Positions 7,120 through 14,107 of a stretch of 21,607 nucleotides of DNA are shown piece by piece. Location of the stretch: positions 1-21,607 of the forward strand of contig DASTGO010000238.1 in NCBI GenBank assembly GCA_035719045.1, written 5' to 3'. The notes beneath the pieces are model-generated. The model worked only from the letters and a program-made list of their open reading frames with translations. It did no database searches and was not told the origin of the DNA. The position numbers and the translations under genes were made by a program. Within the stretch, counting starts at the first letter, position 1. Each line of letters opens with the position of its first letter. This stretch comes from DASTGO01 sp035719045. Lineage in GTDB: Bacteria; Actinomycetota; Actinomycetes; Actinomycetales; Kineosporiaceae.

Positions 7120-7263
7120 TCAGAGCAGGCCGAGGAACCACTGCAGCACCGGCAGCAGGACCGGAGCGCTGACCGCGAGCATCCCGAGCGCCAGGACGAG
7201 GGCCAGCAGTCGGGTGATCGGAGCCGGCCGCCCGGTCCGGGGCTCTCGGAGCAGACGTAGCAC
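7120..7263 (-). CDS. Small (47-residue) single-pass membrane protein
   Basis: A GTG-initiated frame encodes a basic N-terminus (VLRLLREPRTGRPAPITR), then one long hydrophobic helix (LLALVLALGMLAVSAPVLLP) and a short aromatic end, WFLGLL. A charged head plus one membrane span plus a short tail is what a real small membrane protein looks like. A purine-rich GGGAG lies about 10 nt upstream of the GTG. No family is recognised. It lies upstream of the DUF4235 gene on the same strand, so the two may share a transcript. Confidence 0.6.
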   Translation of the reverse strand: MLRLLREPRTGRPAPITRLLALVLALGMLAVSAPVLLPVLQWFLGLL

Positions 7264-7618
7264 GCTGACCAGACTCCCACCCGCAGCCCCCGGCGGCGAG
7301 GTGCGGCAGGGGCAAGGTGTAGCCGGAGCCGGGGCGTCGCCGGAACGCAGAACCGCCGGAACCGGGCGTCGCCGGAACAGAGTCGTCGGAACAGAACTGG
7401 GTCCCGCCGGACCTGCAGGGGGTGGGCCCGGCGGGACCCAGTCCGTGCCGGAGAGCGTGATTGGGGGCGACGGCTCTCCGGCGGGCCGGGCGGCGGGAGC
7501 AGCCGCCCGGGAGTCCCGGTTCGCGATGACCGGCCAGTCGGCCGGTCCGGCTCGATGATCGGTGCTGACGGCTCCTCGTGGATGGGGACCGGATCGTGGA
7601 CGGGGGACCGGCGGGTGG
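7264..7618. other. Intergenic stretch with repeats and terminator, no convincing gene
   Basis: This 355-bp stretch between the ferredoxin gene and the 47-residue membrane protein has no frame with coding-like codon use. It holds near-direct copies of GGCGTCGCCGGAAC (7334-7347 and 7366-7379), a third degenerate copy just after, the large hairpin at 7396-7442, and a small 8-bp hairpin at 7528-7547 (GACCGGCC/GGCCGGTC) nearer the ferredoxin stop. Confidence 0.6.
7396..7442 (-). terminator. Terminator of the redox operon
   Basis: There is a perfect 15-bp stem (7396-7410 with 7428-7442, arms ACTGGGTCCCGCCGG and its complement) with a 17-nt loop. It lies about 180 bp beyond the stop of the ferredoxin gene on the minus strand, and before the next minus-strand gene, so it should end the redox transcript. 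Confidence 0.7.
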
Positions 7619-8608
7619 TCAGTCGACCAGGTGCAGGGCCAGGGTCGGGCAGGCGATCACGGCCCGCCGGGCGTCGTCGGCCACATGGGACGGCAGGACG
7701 TTCGTGCTGACGACCGGGTATCCCCACTCGTCGAGGCCGACGGCCTCCGGGAGCAGTTCGTGGCACAGGCCGTGGGCCTTGCAGTTCGGCCAGTCGACGC
7801 GCAGTCGCGGACCCTTCGGAGCGGGAGCCGGGGCGGCCGTGGGCGTGGACGCCGGAGTCCCCAGCGCGGACCAGCTCCCGGTGCCCGGACCGCTCGACCG
7901 CCGGCCACGCAGCGGCGGCGGGGCCAGCCCGGGCCGGCCGTCGTGGCCGGCGTCCAGGTTCAGGTCGTCATTCGGGGCGGACCACCGGTCGGAGCCGCCG
8001 CGGCCGACGGGCCGGAACATCTCGGTCGGCGCCCCTGCCCGGTACCCCTGCCCGGCGACGTCGCCAGCTGCCGCACCGGCAGCGAGCGGAAGGGCACCGG
8101 TCCGGTACGCACCGGCGGAGAGGGACCCGGCCGACGGGGAGCCGGCCAGGGGGTAGCTGCCGGTCTGGTAGGCCTGGTAGTCGGCCGCCTGCTCGGCCGG
8201 GTAGCCGGAGGCCGCCGGGTACCCGGCACCCTGCTGGTAGTCGGCCGCCTGCTCGTATCCGGCACCCTGTTCGTACCCGCTCACCTGCGGGAAGCTGCCG
8301 TCGGCAGGGAACTCGTACCCGGTCTGTTGCTGGTACTGCTCATATCCGGACGCCTGTGGGAAGCTGCCCGGCCGCTCGTAGCCGGTCGGCTGCGGATAGC
8401 CGGGCTGCTGGCCACCGGCCGGCTGAGCCGTCGCGCTGCGCGGCGCCCCCGCACCGAAGTCGATCGGGGTGACTCCCTGGGCCTGCGGGTCGAGATCGAG
8501 CTCGCCGACCTCGTACACGCCGGGCGGGTACCCGTTCTCGTTCACCTGCTGCCCCCCTCGGGCTCCGGTGCGGCCGTTCACGGTCAGTCCGTTCACCCCG
8601 TCGGTCAT
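7619..8608 (-). CDS. CxxHxxC-type ferredoxin with long Tyr/Gln/Gly-rich N-terminal repeat region
   Basis: This 329-residue protein has two parts. Roughly the last 65 residues are a single-cluster ferredoxin: NCKAHGLC gives Cys-x2-His-x2-Cys, and IACPTLAL gives the third Cys-Pro. This is the pattern of small actinobacterial ferredoxins in which His replaces the second of the usual cysteines, generally with a [3Fe-4S] cluster. The first 260 or so residues look disordered. Residues about 70-155 are built of short Tyr-centred units (SGYEQ, TGYER, ADYQQ, SGYPA), followed by an Ala/Gly/Pro linker. ATG 8608 overlaps the stop of the NuoF-like gene (ATGA), which sets the start; GTG 8545 with a G-rich box upstream is an alternative. 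It should shuttle electrons for the operon. A repeat-fused ferredoxin is unusual. Confidence 0.85.
   Translation of the reverse strand: MTDGVNGLTVNGRTGARGGQQVNENGYPPGVYEVGELDLDPQAQGVTPIDFGAGAPRSATAQPAGGQQPGYPQPTGYERPGSFPQASGYEQYQQQTGYEFPADGSFPQVSGYEQGAGYEQAADYQQGAGYPAASGYPAEQAADYQAYQTGSYPLAGSPSAGSLSAGAYRTGALPLAAGAAAGDVAGQGYRAGAPTEMFRPVGRGGSDRWSAPNDDLNLDAGHDGRPGLAPPPLRGRRSSGPGTGSWSALGTPASTPTAAPAPAPKGPRLRVDWPNCKAHGLCHELLPEAVGLDEWGYPVVSTNVLPSHVADDARRAVIACPTLALHLVD
8174..8255 (-). repeat. Direct repeats within the ferredoxin repeat region
   Basis: A 22-bp segment (8174-8195) recurs exactly at 8234-8255, 60 bp apart and in frame. Each copy encodes Glu-Gln-Ala-Ala-Asp-Tyr-Gln. Shorter, diverged Tyr-Gln units surround them from about 8150 to 8400. 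The near-identity at DNA level suggests recent duplication. Confidence 0.8.
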
Positions 8609-9852
8609 CGCGCCATCACCGCTGCGGACCGGCACTGCCGGTGCTCATGTGCCAGGACCTCGTCCGGGAACGCCTTGAGCATCGAACGGACCAGGCCGAT
8701 CGTGCCGTCCGGATGGGCGCAGGAACCACGGCCGCTGACCATGTCGGCGACCTGGTTGATCCGCCGGGTGGCCGAGGCGACCCCCCGGTCGGCGAGCAGC
8801 CCGAGCGCGTCGGCCAGCGCCGGCAGGCCGTGCTTGCAGGGTCCGCAGCGGCGGGCGCTCTGCCCGGCCAGGTACTCCACGATGCGTGCGGTCATCACCA
8901 CAGGGCAGGCGTCCCGGTCCATCGGCAGGATGATCCCGGCGCCGAGAGTGGCCCCCGCGGCCTTCATGTCCGCCCGGCTGAGCTGTCGGACGGCGACCTC
9001 ATGCGGCGGCAGCCAGGCCCCGAAGTAGCCGCCCATCAGGACGGTGATGTCGGTCTCGTAACCGCACAGCTGCAGGACCTCGGCCAGCGAGGTCCCGATC
9101 GGGACCTCCATGACCACGCCGCCGGGGCCGTCGCCGGCCACGGTGAGCAGGGTGGTCCCGGGCTCGTCCTGGGTGCCCTCCGCGGCGTACCGGGCCGCTC
9201 CCATCGCGGCCAGGGCGGCCGCCTGGGCGAAGGTCTCCGCGTTGGACAGGACGGTCGGCCGCCCGCGCAGGCCCTTGATCGCCTGCGGCTGCCAGGAGGT
9301 GACCGGCAGGTTGGCACGGCCCTCGATCGCCTCGGTGACGGCGTAGCTCTGGCCGCTGACGAAGGTGCCCTCGGTCTCGGTGACCTGGTAGGTGATCTCC
9401 TCCGACCGCTCGTTGAGGGCCCGTTCCAGGGCAGGTCGGACCGCGGGCCGTTCGCTGGGCACGATGATGTTGATCTGCTTGACGTTCATCGCTCGGGCGA
9501 TGAGCTCGGCGCCGTCGAGGACCAGATGGGGCGCGGTGAGCAGCAGCGCACTGTCCTTCGCGCTGCCCGGCTCACCCTCGGCGGCGTTGACTACGACGGC
9601 CCGCCTCTTGCCGGACTCCATCGCTGTCTGCACCTTGCGGGCGAACGGGAATCCGGCGCCGCCGCGGCCGCGGATGTCGGCGTGGTGGAGCAGGTCCAGC
9701 AGCTGCTTGCCGCTCAGCCGTGGGGGCTCCGGCCAGGTCTGGCGGTGCTGCGGCAGGCCGGGCCCGAAGCCGATCCCGGACAGCAGCCGGGGCCCGAGCA
9801 CCACGGCGACGTCGGCCTGGAAGCCGGCCGGTGCGACGAGGTAGCCGGTCAT
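8605..9852 (-). CDS. NuoF-like NAD(P)H-binding flavoprotein / iron-sulfur subunit
   Basis: This 415-residue protein resembles the 51-kDa subunit of complex I and related dehydrogenases. The FMN/NADH-binding segment RGRGGAGFPFARK (61-73) and the following NAAEGEPGSAKDS (89-101) are canonical. A central SLBB-like part contains DITVLMGGYFGAWLPPHE (268-285). The iron-sulfur region near 331-380 has RCGPCKHG (C336, C339) and GSCAHPDG (C378). The first cysteine of the classical C-x2-C-x2-C is replaced by Ala333, so only three of four cluster ligands are evident. ATG 9852 overlaps the stop of the membrane subunit gene (ATGA); the longer upstream frame is rejected. It most likely takes electrons from NAD(P)H or exchanges them with the ferredoxin encoded next. 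It is not part of a nuo operon. Confidence 0.85.
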   Translation of the reverse strand: MTGYLVAPAGFQADVAVVLGPRLLSGIGFGPGLPQHRQTWPEPPRLSGKQLLDLLHHADIRGRGGAGFPFARKVQTAMESGKRRAVVVNAAEGEPGSAKDSALLLTAPHLVLDGAELIARAMNVKQINIIVPSERPAVRPALERALNERSEEITYQVTETEGTFVSGQSYAVTEAIEGRANLPVTSWQPQAIKGLRGRPTVLSNAETFAQAAALAAMGAARYAAEGTQDEPGTTLLTVAGDGPGGVVMEVPIGTSLAEVLQLCGYETDITVLMGGYFGAWLPPHEVAVRQLSRADMKAAGATLGAGIILPMDRDACPVVMTARIVEYLAGQSARRCGPCKHGLPALADALGLLADRGVASATRRINQVADMVSGRGSCAHPDGTIGLVRSMLKAFPDEVLAHEHRQCRSAAVMAR

Positions 9853-10400
9853 GCCGCGATCTTCCGCTCGTGGGCCAGCGTGGCCAGCCGGACCACGGCG
9901 ACCGCCGCGACCACGCCGACGCTGGTGACCGTCACGCCCATCTCCCAGGCGGCGGTGGAGTCGGTGCCGATCCCGATCCCGTGCAGGAGGCCGAAGATCC
10001 ACGAGACGTAGGCCGCGACGTGCAGGGCGCGCCAGATCCGGTGGGACAGCCGGTGCCGCAGCAGGCTGGTGATCACCACAGCCAGCATGACGTCGGTGGA
10101 CAGGGTGCCCAGCCAGAGCCAGTACCCGTGGTACGCGCCCGGCCGCGGCACGAAGGCGTCATACCAGCGGATGTCGACGACCTCGTCATAGATCGCGATG
10201 CCGACGTGCGAGGTGAGCATCGCCATCGTCAGCAGGGAGACGTTGCGGTGCAGGGCCTGGGTGGCGAACCGCGGCCACAGGGCGCTGCCGAACCGGGCCG
10301 TGGACATGACCCCCATCGCGGTGGACAGGGTGAGCAGCGCCATCAGCACCGTCCCGGTGCCCCGCATGATGTACCACTGCATCATCCCGTCGAACTTCAC
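9849..10400 (-). CDS. Ferric-reductase-like b-heme membrane protein
   Basis: This 183-residue protein has about five to six membrane helices. Histidines are placed as heme ligands within or at the ends of helices: ALHRN near residue 44, TSHVG near 57, then a HRIWRALHVAAYVSW block and LLHGIGIG. This matches the ferric-reductase-like transmembrane domain (two b hemes across the membrane) without the cytosolic FAD/NAD domains, so electrons must come from separate proteins, here the NuoF-like protein and ferredoxin. GTG 10400 overlaps the ApbE stop (GTGA) and has a strong GGAGGG ribosome-binding site. It would carry electrons from the cytosol to an outer-face acceptor that is not identified here. 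Confidence 0.8.
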   Translation of the reverse strand: MKFDGMMQWYIMRGTGTVLMALLTLSTAMGVMSTARFGSALWPRFATQALHRNVSLLTMAMLTSHVGIAIYDEVVDIRWYDAFVPRPGAYHGYWLWLGTLSTDVMLAVVITSLLRHRLSHRIWRALHVAAYVSWIFGLLHGIGIGTDSTAAWEMGVTVTSVGVVAAVAVVRLATLAHERKIAA

Positions 10401-11392
10401 GATCCCTCCTCCGGCCATCCGGCCACTGTCACCACCGTGCCGTCCGTCCCGACCAGGCGGGCGGCCAGCACCCGCTGCTCCAGCCAGGCCGGTGCGAGCT
10501 CGCCGAGCACGATCGAGGCGGTGGTGGCCGTATTGGCTGCCAGGCAGCTCGAGGCCGCCACGGTCACCGTCCGCCAGCTCCGCTGCACCGGGCGGCCGGT
10601 GCGCGGGTCCAGGAGATGGTGCACCGTGTCCCCGCCCCGGATCCAGCTGCGGTGCACCGTGGACGAGGTGGCCACCCCGCCTCGCTCGACCATCACGGTC
10701 TGGGCGGGCTCGTCCTCGGGGCGCTCGCCCACCGCGATATGCCACTGGTGTGGCCGCAGGGCGGTGCTGGTGGCCCCGATCGCCACGTCGCCGCCGATGC
10801 TGATCACCAGGTCGGTGCCGATGTTGTCCGCGATCTGCCGGGCGGCCAGGTCCGCCGCGAAGGCCTTGCCGGTGGCCCCGAGGTCGAGGCTCACCCCGAA
10901 CGGGACGAGGACCTCCGCCTGGTCGCCGTCGCTGCGTACGCCCACCTGGCGCCAGGCGTCCTGGGTGGCGGGCAGCGGGACCGGGATCGCGCTCGGCCCG
11001 TGGTCGGCCTGGACCTGCTTGAGGTCCCGGTCGTAGCCGACGGCGGCGAGACTGCGCCCGAGAGTGGGGTCGACCAGCCCGTCGGTCTCCTCCGCCGCCC
11101 ACAGGGCCGCGCGGACGGCGTCCGCGAGAACGGGCCGGACCCGCACCCAGGTGCCGGCCTCGCGGTTGGCCCGGACCAGGTCGGAGTCGTCCCTGAACCG
11201 GCTGCAGCAGACGTCCACCAGGGAGATCACCCGGACGGCCTCCTCACGGGCGGCCTCCAGCAGGTCACCGCGGGCGACCACGAGTTGGACGTAGGTGCCC
11301 AGTGCGCGCCAGGAGGCGTGGGCGTACCCGGCCTCCTCGGCAGGTTCACCCACGCTCGGGCTGGACTCGGTGGTGGTCTTTGATTCGGGCAT
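10397..11392 (-). CDS. FAD:protein FMN transferase (ApbE-like), no signal peptide
   Basis: This 331-residue protein should attach FMN from FAD to a Thr or Ser of a target protein. Family motifs are seen in order: an N-terminal ALGTYVQL start, SRFRDDSDL, DGLVDPTLG, then VSLDLGATGKAFAADLAA, SIGGDVAI and HHLLDPRTGRP, which fit the flavin/Mg-binding and His-x-x-Asp-Pro-x-Thr-Gly elements of ApbE. Most ApbE proteins of Gram-positive bacteria are exported lipoproteins. This one starts with a hydrophilic tail and shows no signal peptide or lipobox, so it is predicted to be cytosolic. It is followed by, and coupled to, the membrane subunit gene. No FMN-binding-domain protein with a Ser/Thr-Gly-Ala-Thr target motif is seen in the window. 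Confidence 0.88.
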   Translation of the reverse strand: MPESKTTTESSPSVGEPAEEAGYAHASWRALGTYVQLVVARGDLLEAAREEAVRVISLVDVCCSRFRDDSDLVRANREAGTWVRVRPVLADAVRAALWAAEETDGLVDPTLGRSLAAVGYDRDLKQVQADHGPSAIPVPLPATQDAWRQVGVRSDGDQAEVLVPFGVSLDLGATGKAFAADLAARQIADNIGTDLVISIGGDVAIGATSTALRPHQWHIAVGERPEDEPAQTVMVERGGVATSSTVHRSWIRGGDTVHHLLDPRTGRPVQRSWRTVTVAASSCLAANTATTASIVLGELAPAWLEQRVLAARLVGTDGTVVTVAGWPEEGS

Positions 11393-11466
11393 CAGCTCGG
11401 TGGAGGTCGGTCGGTCCGCTGGAGCCGGGACCTGGTGGACGGGATGGACGCTGCCCTGCCGGCCGC

Positions 11467-11958
11467 TCAGGAGGCCGTGCTCGTGACGGTCGGCTTGGGG
11501 GTCGGCTTGGGGGACGGCGGGGGCGTGCTGACGGTGGCCTTCGGGACGGTCTGGACCGGTGCCGGCTGCACCGGGACCGTCTGGGCCGGTGCCGGTGCGG
11601 AGGTGGTGGACTTCTTCGCCGCCGGGGTCGTGCTGGTGACCTTGACGCTCGCGCTCGCGGTCGCCGTGGGAGCGCCCGCAGCAGTGGAGGCCGGGGCGGG
11701 CTCCGCTGCAGCAGCTGCCGGCTCGGCGGCGCCCGCGGTCTGGGTGACGGTCACCGTGGTGTTGGGCTGGGCCGCGGCCATCGCCGCCTGGGCCGCCGCC
11801 TCGTACTGCTTCTTCTGCGCGTTGCTCTTCTCCGTCTCCTGGTGGGCCAGTGCGGTCGCGGCCCCCGCGGCGGCGATCGCACCGGCGGTCAGGCTGCCGG
11901 TGAGCACGGAGAGAATGCGGACCGCACGGTCACGGTCGCTAGGAGTTACACGCTTCAT
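11467..11958 (-). CDS. Single-pass Ala/Thr/Pro-rich exported protein, first gene of the redox operon
   Basis: This protein of about 163 residues has a short basic start (MKRVTPSDRDR), one hydrophobic segment (about residues 14-38) ending in ATALAHQE, and a short charged, Gln/Ala-rich helix-like stretch. A long Ala/Thr/Pro/Val tail follows, without cysteines, predicted to lie outside the membrane. No domain is recognised and no FMN attachment motif is present. An in-frame ATG 12 bases upstream (11970) is an alternative start, and neither has a clear ribosome-binding site. It precedes the apbE gene by 74 bp on the same strand, a position where other organisms have an exported FMN-binding protein, so a role as surface partner is possible but unproven. 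It is divergent from a similar gene at 12221. Confidence 0.65.
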   Translation of the reverse strand: MKRVTPSDRDRAVRILSVLTGSLTAGAIAAAGAATALAHQETEKSNAQKKQYEAAAQAAMAAAQPNTTVTVTQTAGAAEPAAAAAEPAPASTAAGAPTATASASVKVTSTTPAAKKSTTSAPAPAQTVPVQPAPVQTVPKATVSTPPPSPKPTPKPTVTSTAS

Positions 11959-12004
11959 GTCTGCCAGCATTCTGTGATCGACGTGAAGCTCCGGTCAGCG
12001 ATGA

Positions 12005-12030
12005 GTCAAGGTCAGGTCAAGGATCAGGTC
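12005..12030 (-). promoter_or_regulatory. Tandem direct repeats upstream of the redox operon
   Basis: On the plus strand GTCAAGGTCAG (12005-12015) is followed immediately by GTCAAGGATCAG (12016-12027) and a further GTC. Two 11-12-bp direct repeats in tandem, about 35-60 bp before the first gene of the minus-strand operon, are the type of site bound by OmpR/PhoB-type regulators. Read on the minus strand they also give TTGACC and TTGACT -35-like hexamers. Either reading is inference. Confidence 0.4.
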
Positions 12031-12070
12031 GCCCTGGGCACCCGGGTGCACTCGATGCCGTCGCAGCGTG

Positions 12071-12101
12071 TCCGCCTCGAGCGGAATATCCGCAGTTGAC
12101 A
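12071..12101 (+). promoter_or_regulatory. Inverted repeats next to a TTGACA box, upstream of the gene at 12221
   Basis: TCCGC-ctcga-GCGGA-ata-TCCGC (12071-12093) forms two overlapping inverted repeats. TTGACA, a perfect -35 hexamer, follows at 12096-12101, but no TANNNT box lies at 16-18 bp, so the promoter call is weak. The rest of the 262-bp divergent gap shows nothing further. Confidence 0.3.
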
Positions 12102-12220
12102 CGCTTGAATTAGGAGTCTCTTGACTCTGCCACGAGGCCCGGATGAACCGAGTGCCACAACAGTGATCTCAGCTGGACGCGTGTGCCACCGGGGCCTGCG
12201 CGCCGTGTGCGGAGGTTCGC

Positions 12221-12622
12221 GTGTTCCCTCGTCCCAACCTGGCCGTCGTCATCGGCGCCGTGCTCGGGGTGGCTCTGGCTGCGGGCTCGTACACACTGCT
12301 GTCCTCAGGCGGGGGCGCGGGCCTGGTGAAGACGGTCCCGCAGCCGGTCACCACGGTTGTGGTCCAGCAGCCGGCCCCCACCGGAACCCAGGAGGCGGAT
12401 CCCGCCGTCGCTCAGGCCCCCACCGCCACCAGGGCCCCCTCCGCCAGCCGGACCCCGGCGAAGAGCTACAAGGCGTCTCCGGCCCCGCAGCCGACGTCGA
12501 CACCCACGGTGACCCCGTCCACGCAGACCCCGGTCCTCACGGTGCCGGCCGTCCCGCCGACCTTCCCGACCTTCCCGACCTTCCCGACACGCTCGCCGCG
12601 CCCGACCCACTCCGACGACTGA
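12221..12622 (+). CDS. Single-pass exported Pro/Thr-rich protein of unknown function
   Basis: This 133-residue protein has a GTG start preceded by GGAGG five bases upstream, which fixes the start well. After MFPRPN comes one hydrophobic segment (LAVVIGAVLGVALAAGSYTLL, roughly residues 7-28). The rest is an outer-face tail rich in Pro, Thr, Ala and Gln, ending in a threefold Phe-Pro-Thr repeat made by a 9-bp tandem repeat near 12562-12588. It has no cysteines and no recognised domain. Its layout resembles the protein encoded divergently at 11467-11958, so both may be low-complexity cell-surface proteins, but they share no alignable domain by eye. Confidence 0.65.
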   Translation: MFPRPNLAVVIGAVLGVALAAGSYTLLSSGGGAGLVKTVPQPVTTVVVQQPAPTGTQEADPAVAQAPTATRAPSASRTPAKSYKASPAPQPTSTPTVTPSTQTPVLTVPAVPPTFPTFPTFPTRSPRPTHSDD

Positions 12623-12761
12623 CCGGGCTCCGCTCGTGCGCGCGTTCTCCCGTCGCCGCCAGCGGGCCTCCCGTCTGGCCGGTTCCGGCCGACCCGTTAC
12701 GCCGCCTCCGGTGCCGTCGGGCGGCCTCCCGTCCGGTGACCACCGTCCCCGCACCCGGCGG

Positions 12762-14096
12762 CTAGCGTCCGGCCCGGTACTGCCCGCCGCGTGCCCGCTG
12801 CTCCACGGGGAAGGGGTCCGCCGAGCTGAGCACGACCCGGATCAGTGCGCCGCCCAGCCGGGACCGGCCCAGCTCCAGCCGGCCGCCGGTGGCCAGGGCG
12901 GCCCGGCGGGCGATGTCCAGTCCCAGCCCGGTCGACCCGGCACCGGACCGGCCCCGGGACACGATGTCGCCCGGCGGCAGCCCCGGCCCCGCGTCCTCCA
13001 CGGTGAGCACGACCGCGCCGTCGGCCCGCTGGACCACCCAGACCTCGATGGCCACGCCCTCGTCGGTGTGCGCGAAGGCGTTGTCGATCAGCACGTCGAT
13101 CACGTCGGCCAGGTCGGTCGCGTCCAGCGGGACCCGCAGCGGCCGGTCCGGCAGGGCCAGCCGCAGCGGACGGCCCTGGTCGTCGGCCAGGGCGGACCAG
13201 AACGAGACCCGCTCCTGGACCACTCGGCCGATGTCGCAGGACCCGCCCGTGGCCGCCCGGCCCGGACGCCGGGCGTCGTGCACGATCGCGTCCACCGTGC
13301 GCTCCAGTTGGGCGACGTGCTGGCGCAGCCGCTCGGCTGTCTCCGGGTCGCAGATGCTGTCCGCGTCCAGCCGCAGGGCGGTGACCGGGGTGCGCAGCCG
13401 GTGCGAGAGGTCCGCCACCGAGTCCCGCTCGGCCGCCAGCAGTTGCTCGATCCGCCCGGCGAGCCGGTTCAGGGCCCGGGCCATGGCGACCGCCTCGGCG
13501 GGCCCCTGCTCCGGGACGCGGGTGTCCAGCAGGCCGTCGTGCAGCGCGTTGGCGGCGGCGGCGACCTGACGGATCGGGGCGCTCACCCGGCGGGCCATCC
13601 GGTCCGCGGCCAGGACGGCGACCACGAGCAGCAGCAGGCCGAGGCCGCCGAGGGTCATGGTGGCGCTGGTGACGCCCTGGTGCAGCACCTCATCCGGGAT
13701 GAACGTGTGCACCACGGCGGTGCCCTGGGTCCCGATGGCCGGCACGTACAGATCCGTTCCGGCCGAGCCCGGGACGGTCACGTTCTCGCCCTGCTGGGCT
13801 GCCTTGCGCAGGTTCGGGTCGTTGGCCGGCAGGGCCGGACCGAGGGTGAGGCCGTCGGGCAGCACCAGGGTCGTCGTGCCGGTCGGGTGAGTGCCGAGGT
13901 ATCCCGCGGTGAACCGCGTGAGCTGGGCACGGTCGGTCTTCAGGGCGATCGCGCCCAGGGTGGCCGCGTCGGCCCGGGCGGCGTTGACGGCGCGGTCCTC
14001 GGCGAGGGTGCGCACGAGCAGACCGAGAGGGACCAGGAATGCCAGCACGACCGCTGACATCGACGCGGCGACCAGGAAGGTCAGGTGACGGCGCAC
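12762..14096 (-). CDS. Two-component sensor histidine kinase
   Basis: This is a 444-residue EnvZ-type kinase. A first membrane helix (about residues 7-28), an extracellular sensor region (about 30-143), a second helix (about 147-164) and a HAMP-like segment (165-220) lead to the phosphoacceptor H232 in DLSHRLRTPVTAL. The ATP-binding domain shows the N box (VLIDNAFAH), the G1 box (VEDAGPGLP) and the G2 box (GSTGLGLDIARR). The sensor region has no recognisable ligand pocket. The GTG start at 14096 lies 11 bp after the regulator stop, so both come from one transcript. The last 20 residues are Arg/Gly-rich. The input signal is unknown; the neighbours suggest an envelope role, but that is only context. 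Confidence 0.92.
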   Translation of the reverse strand: MRRHLTFLVAASMSAVVLAFLVPLGLLVRTLAEDRAVNAARADAATLGAIALKTDRAQLTRFTAGYLGTHPTGTTTLVLPDGLTLGPALPANDPNLRKAAQQGENVTVPGSAGTDLYVPAIGTQGTAVVHTFIPDEVLHQGVTSATMTLGGLGLLLLVVAVLAADRMARRVSAPIRQVAAAANALHDGLLDTRVPEQGPAEAVAMARALNRLAGRIEQLLAAERDSVADLSHRLRTPVTALRLDADSICDPETAERLRQHVAQLERTVDAIVHDARRPGRAATGGSCDIGRVVQERVSFWSALADDQGRPLRLALPDRPLRVPLDATDLADVIDVLIDNAFAHTDEGVAIEVWVVQRADGAVVLTVEDAGPGLPPGDIVSRGRSGAGSTGLGLDIARRAALATGGRLELGRSRLGGALIRVVLSSADPFPVEQRARGGQYRAGR

Positions 14097-14107
14097 GCGA
14101 CCGCCGC

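Noticed and set aside
12763..12768. TAGCGT resembling the leaderless -10 box
   Set aside because: No start codon or gene follows on the plus strand; it overlaps the stop of the kinase gene.
12636..14057. A 473-codon plus-strand frame opposite the histidine kinase
   Set aside because: Antisense to a kinase with all motifs intact; product has no domain.
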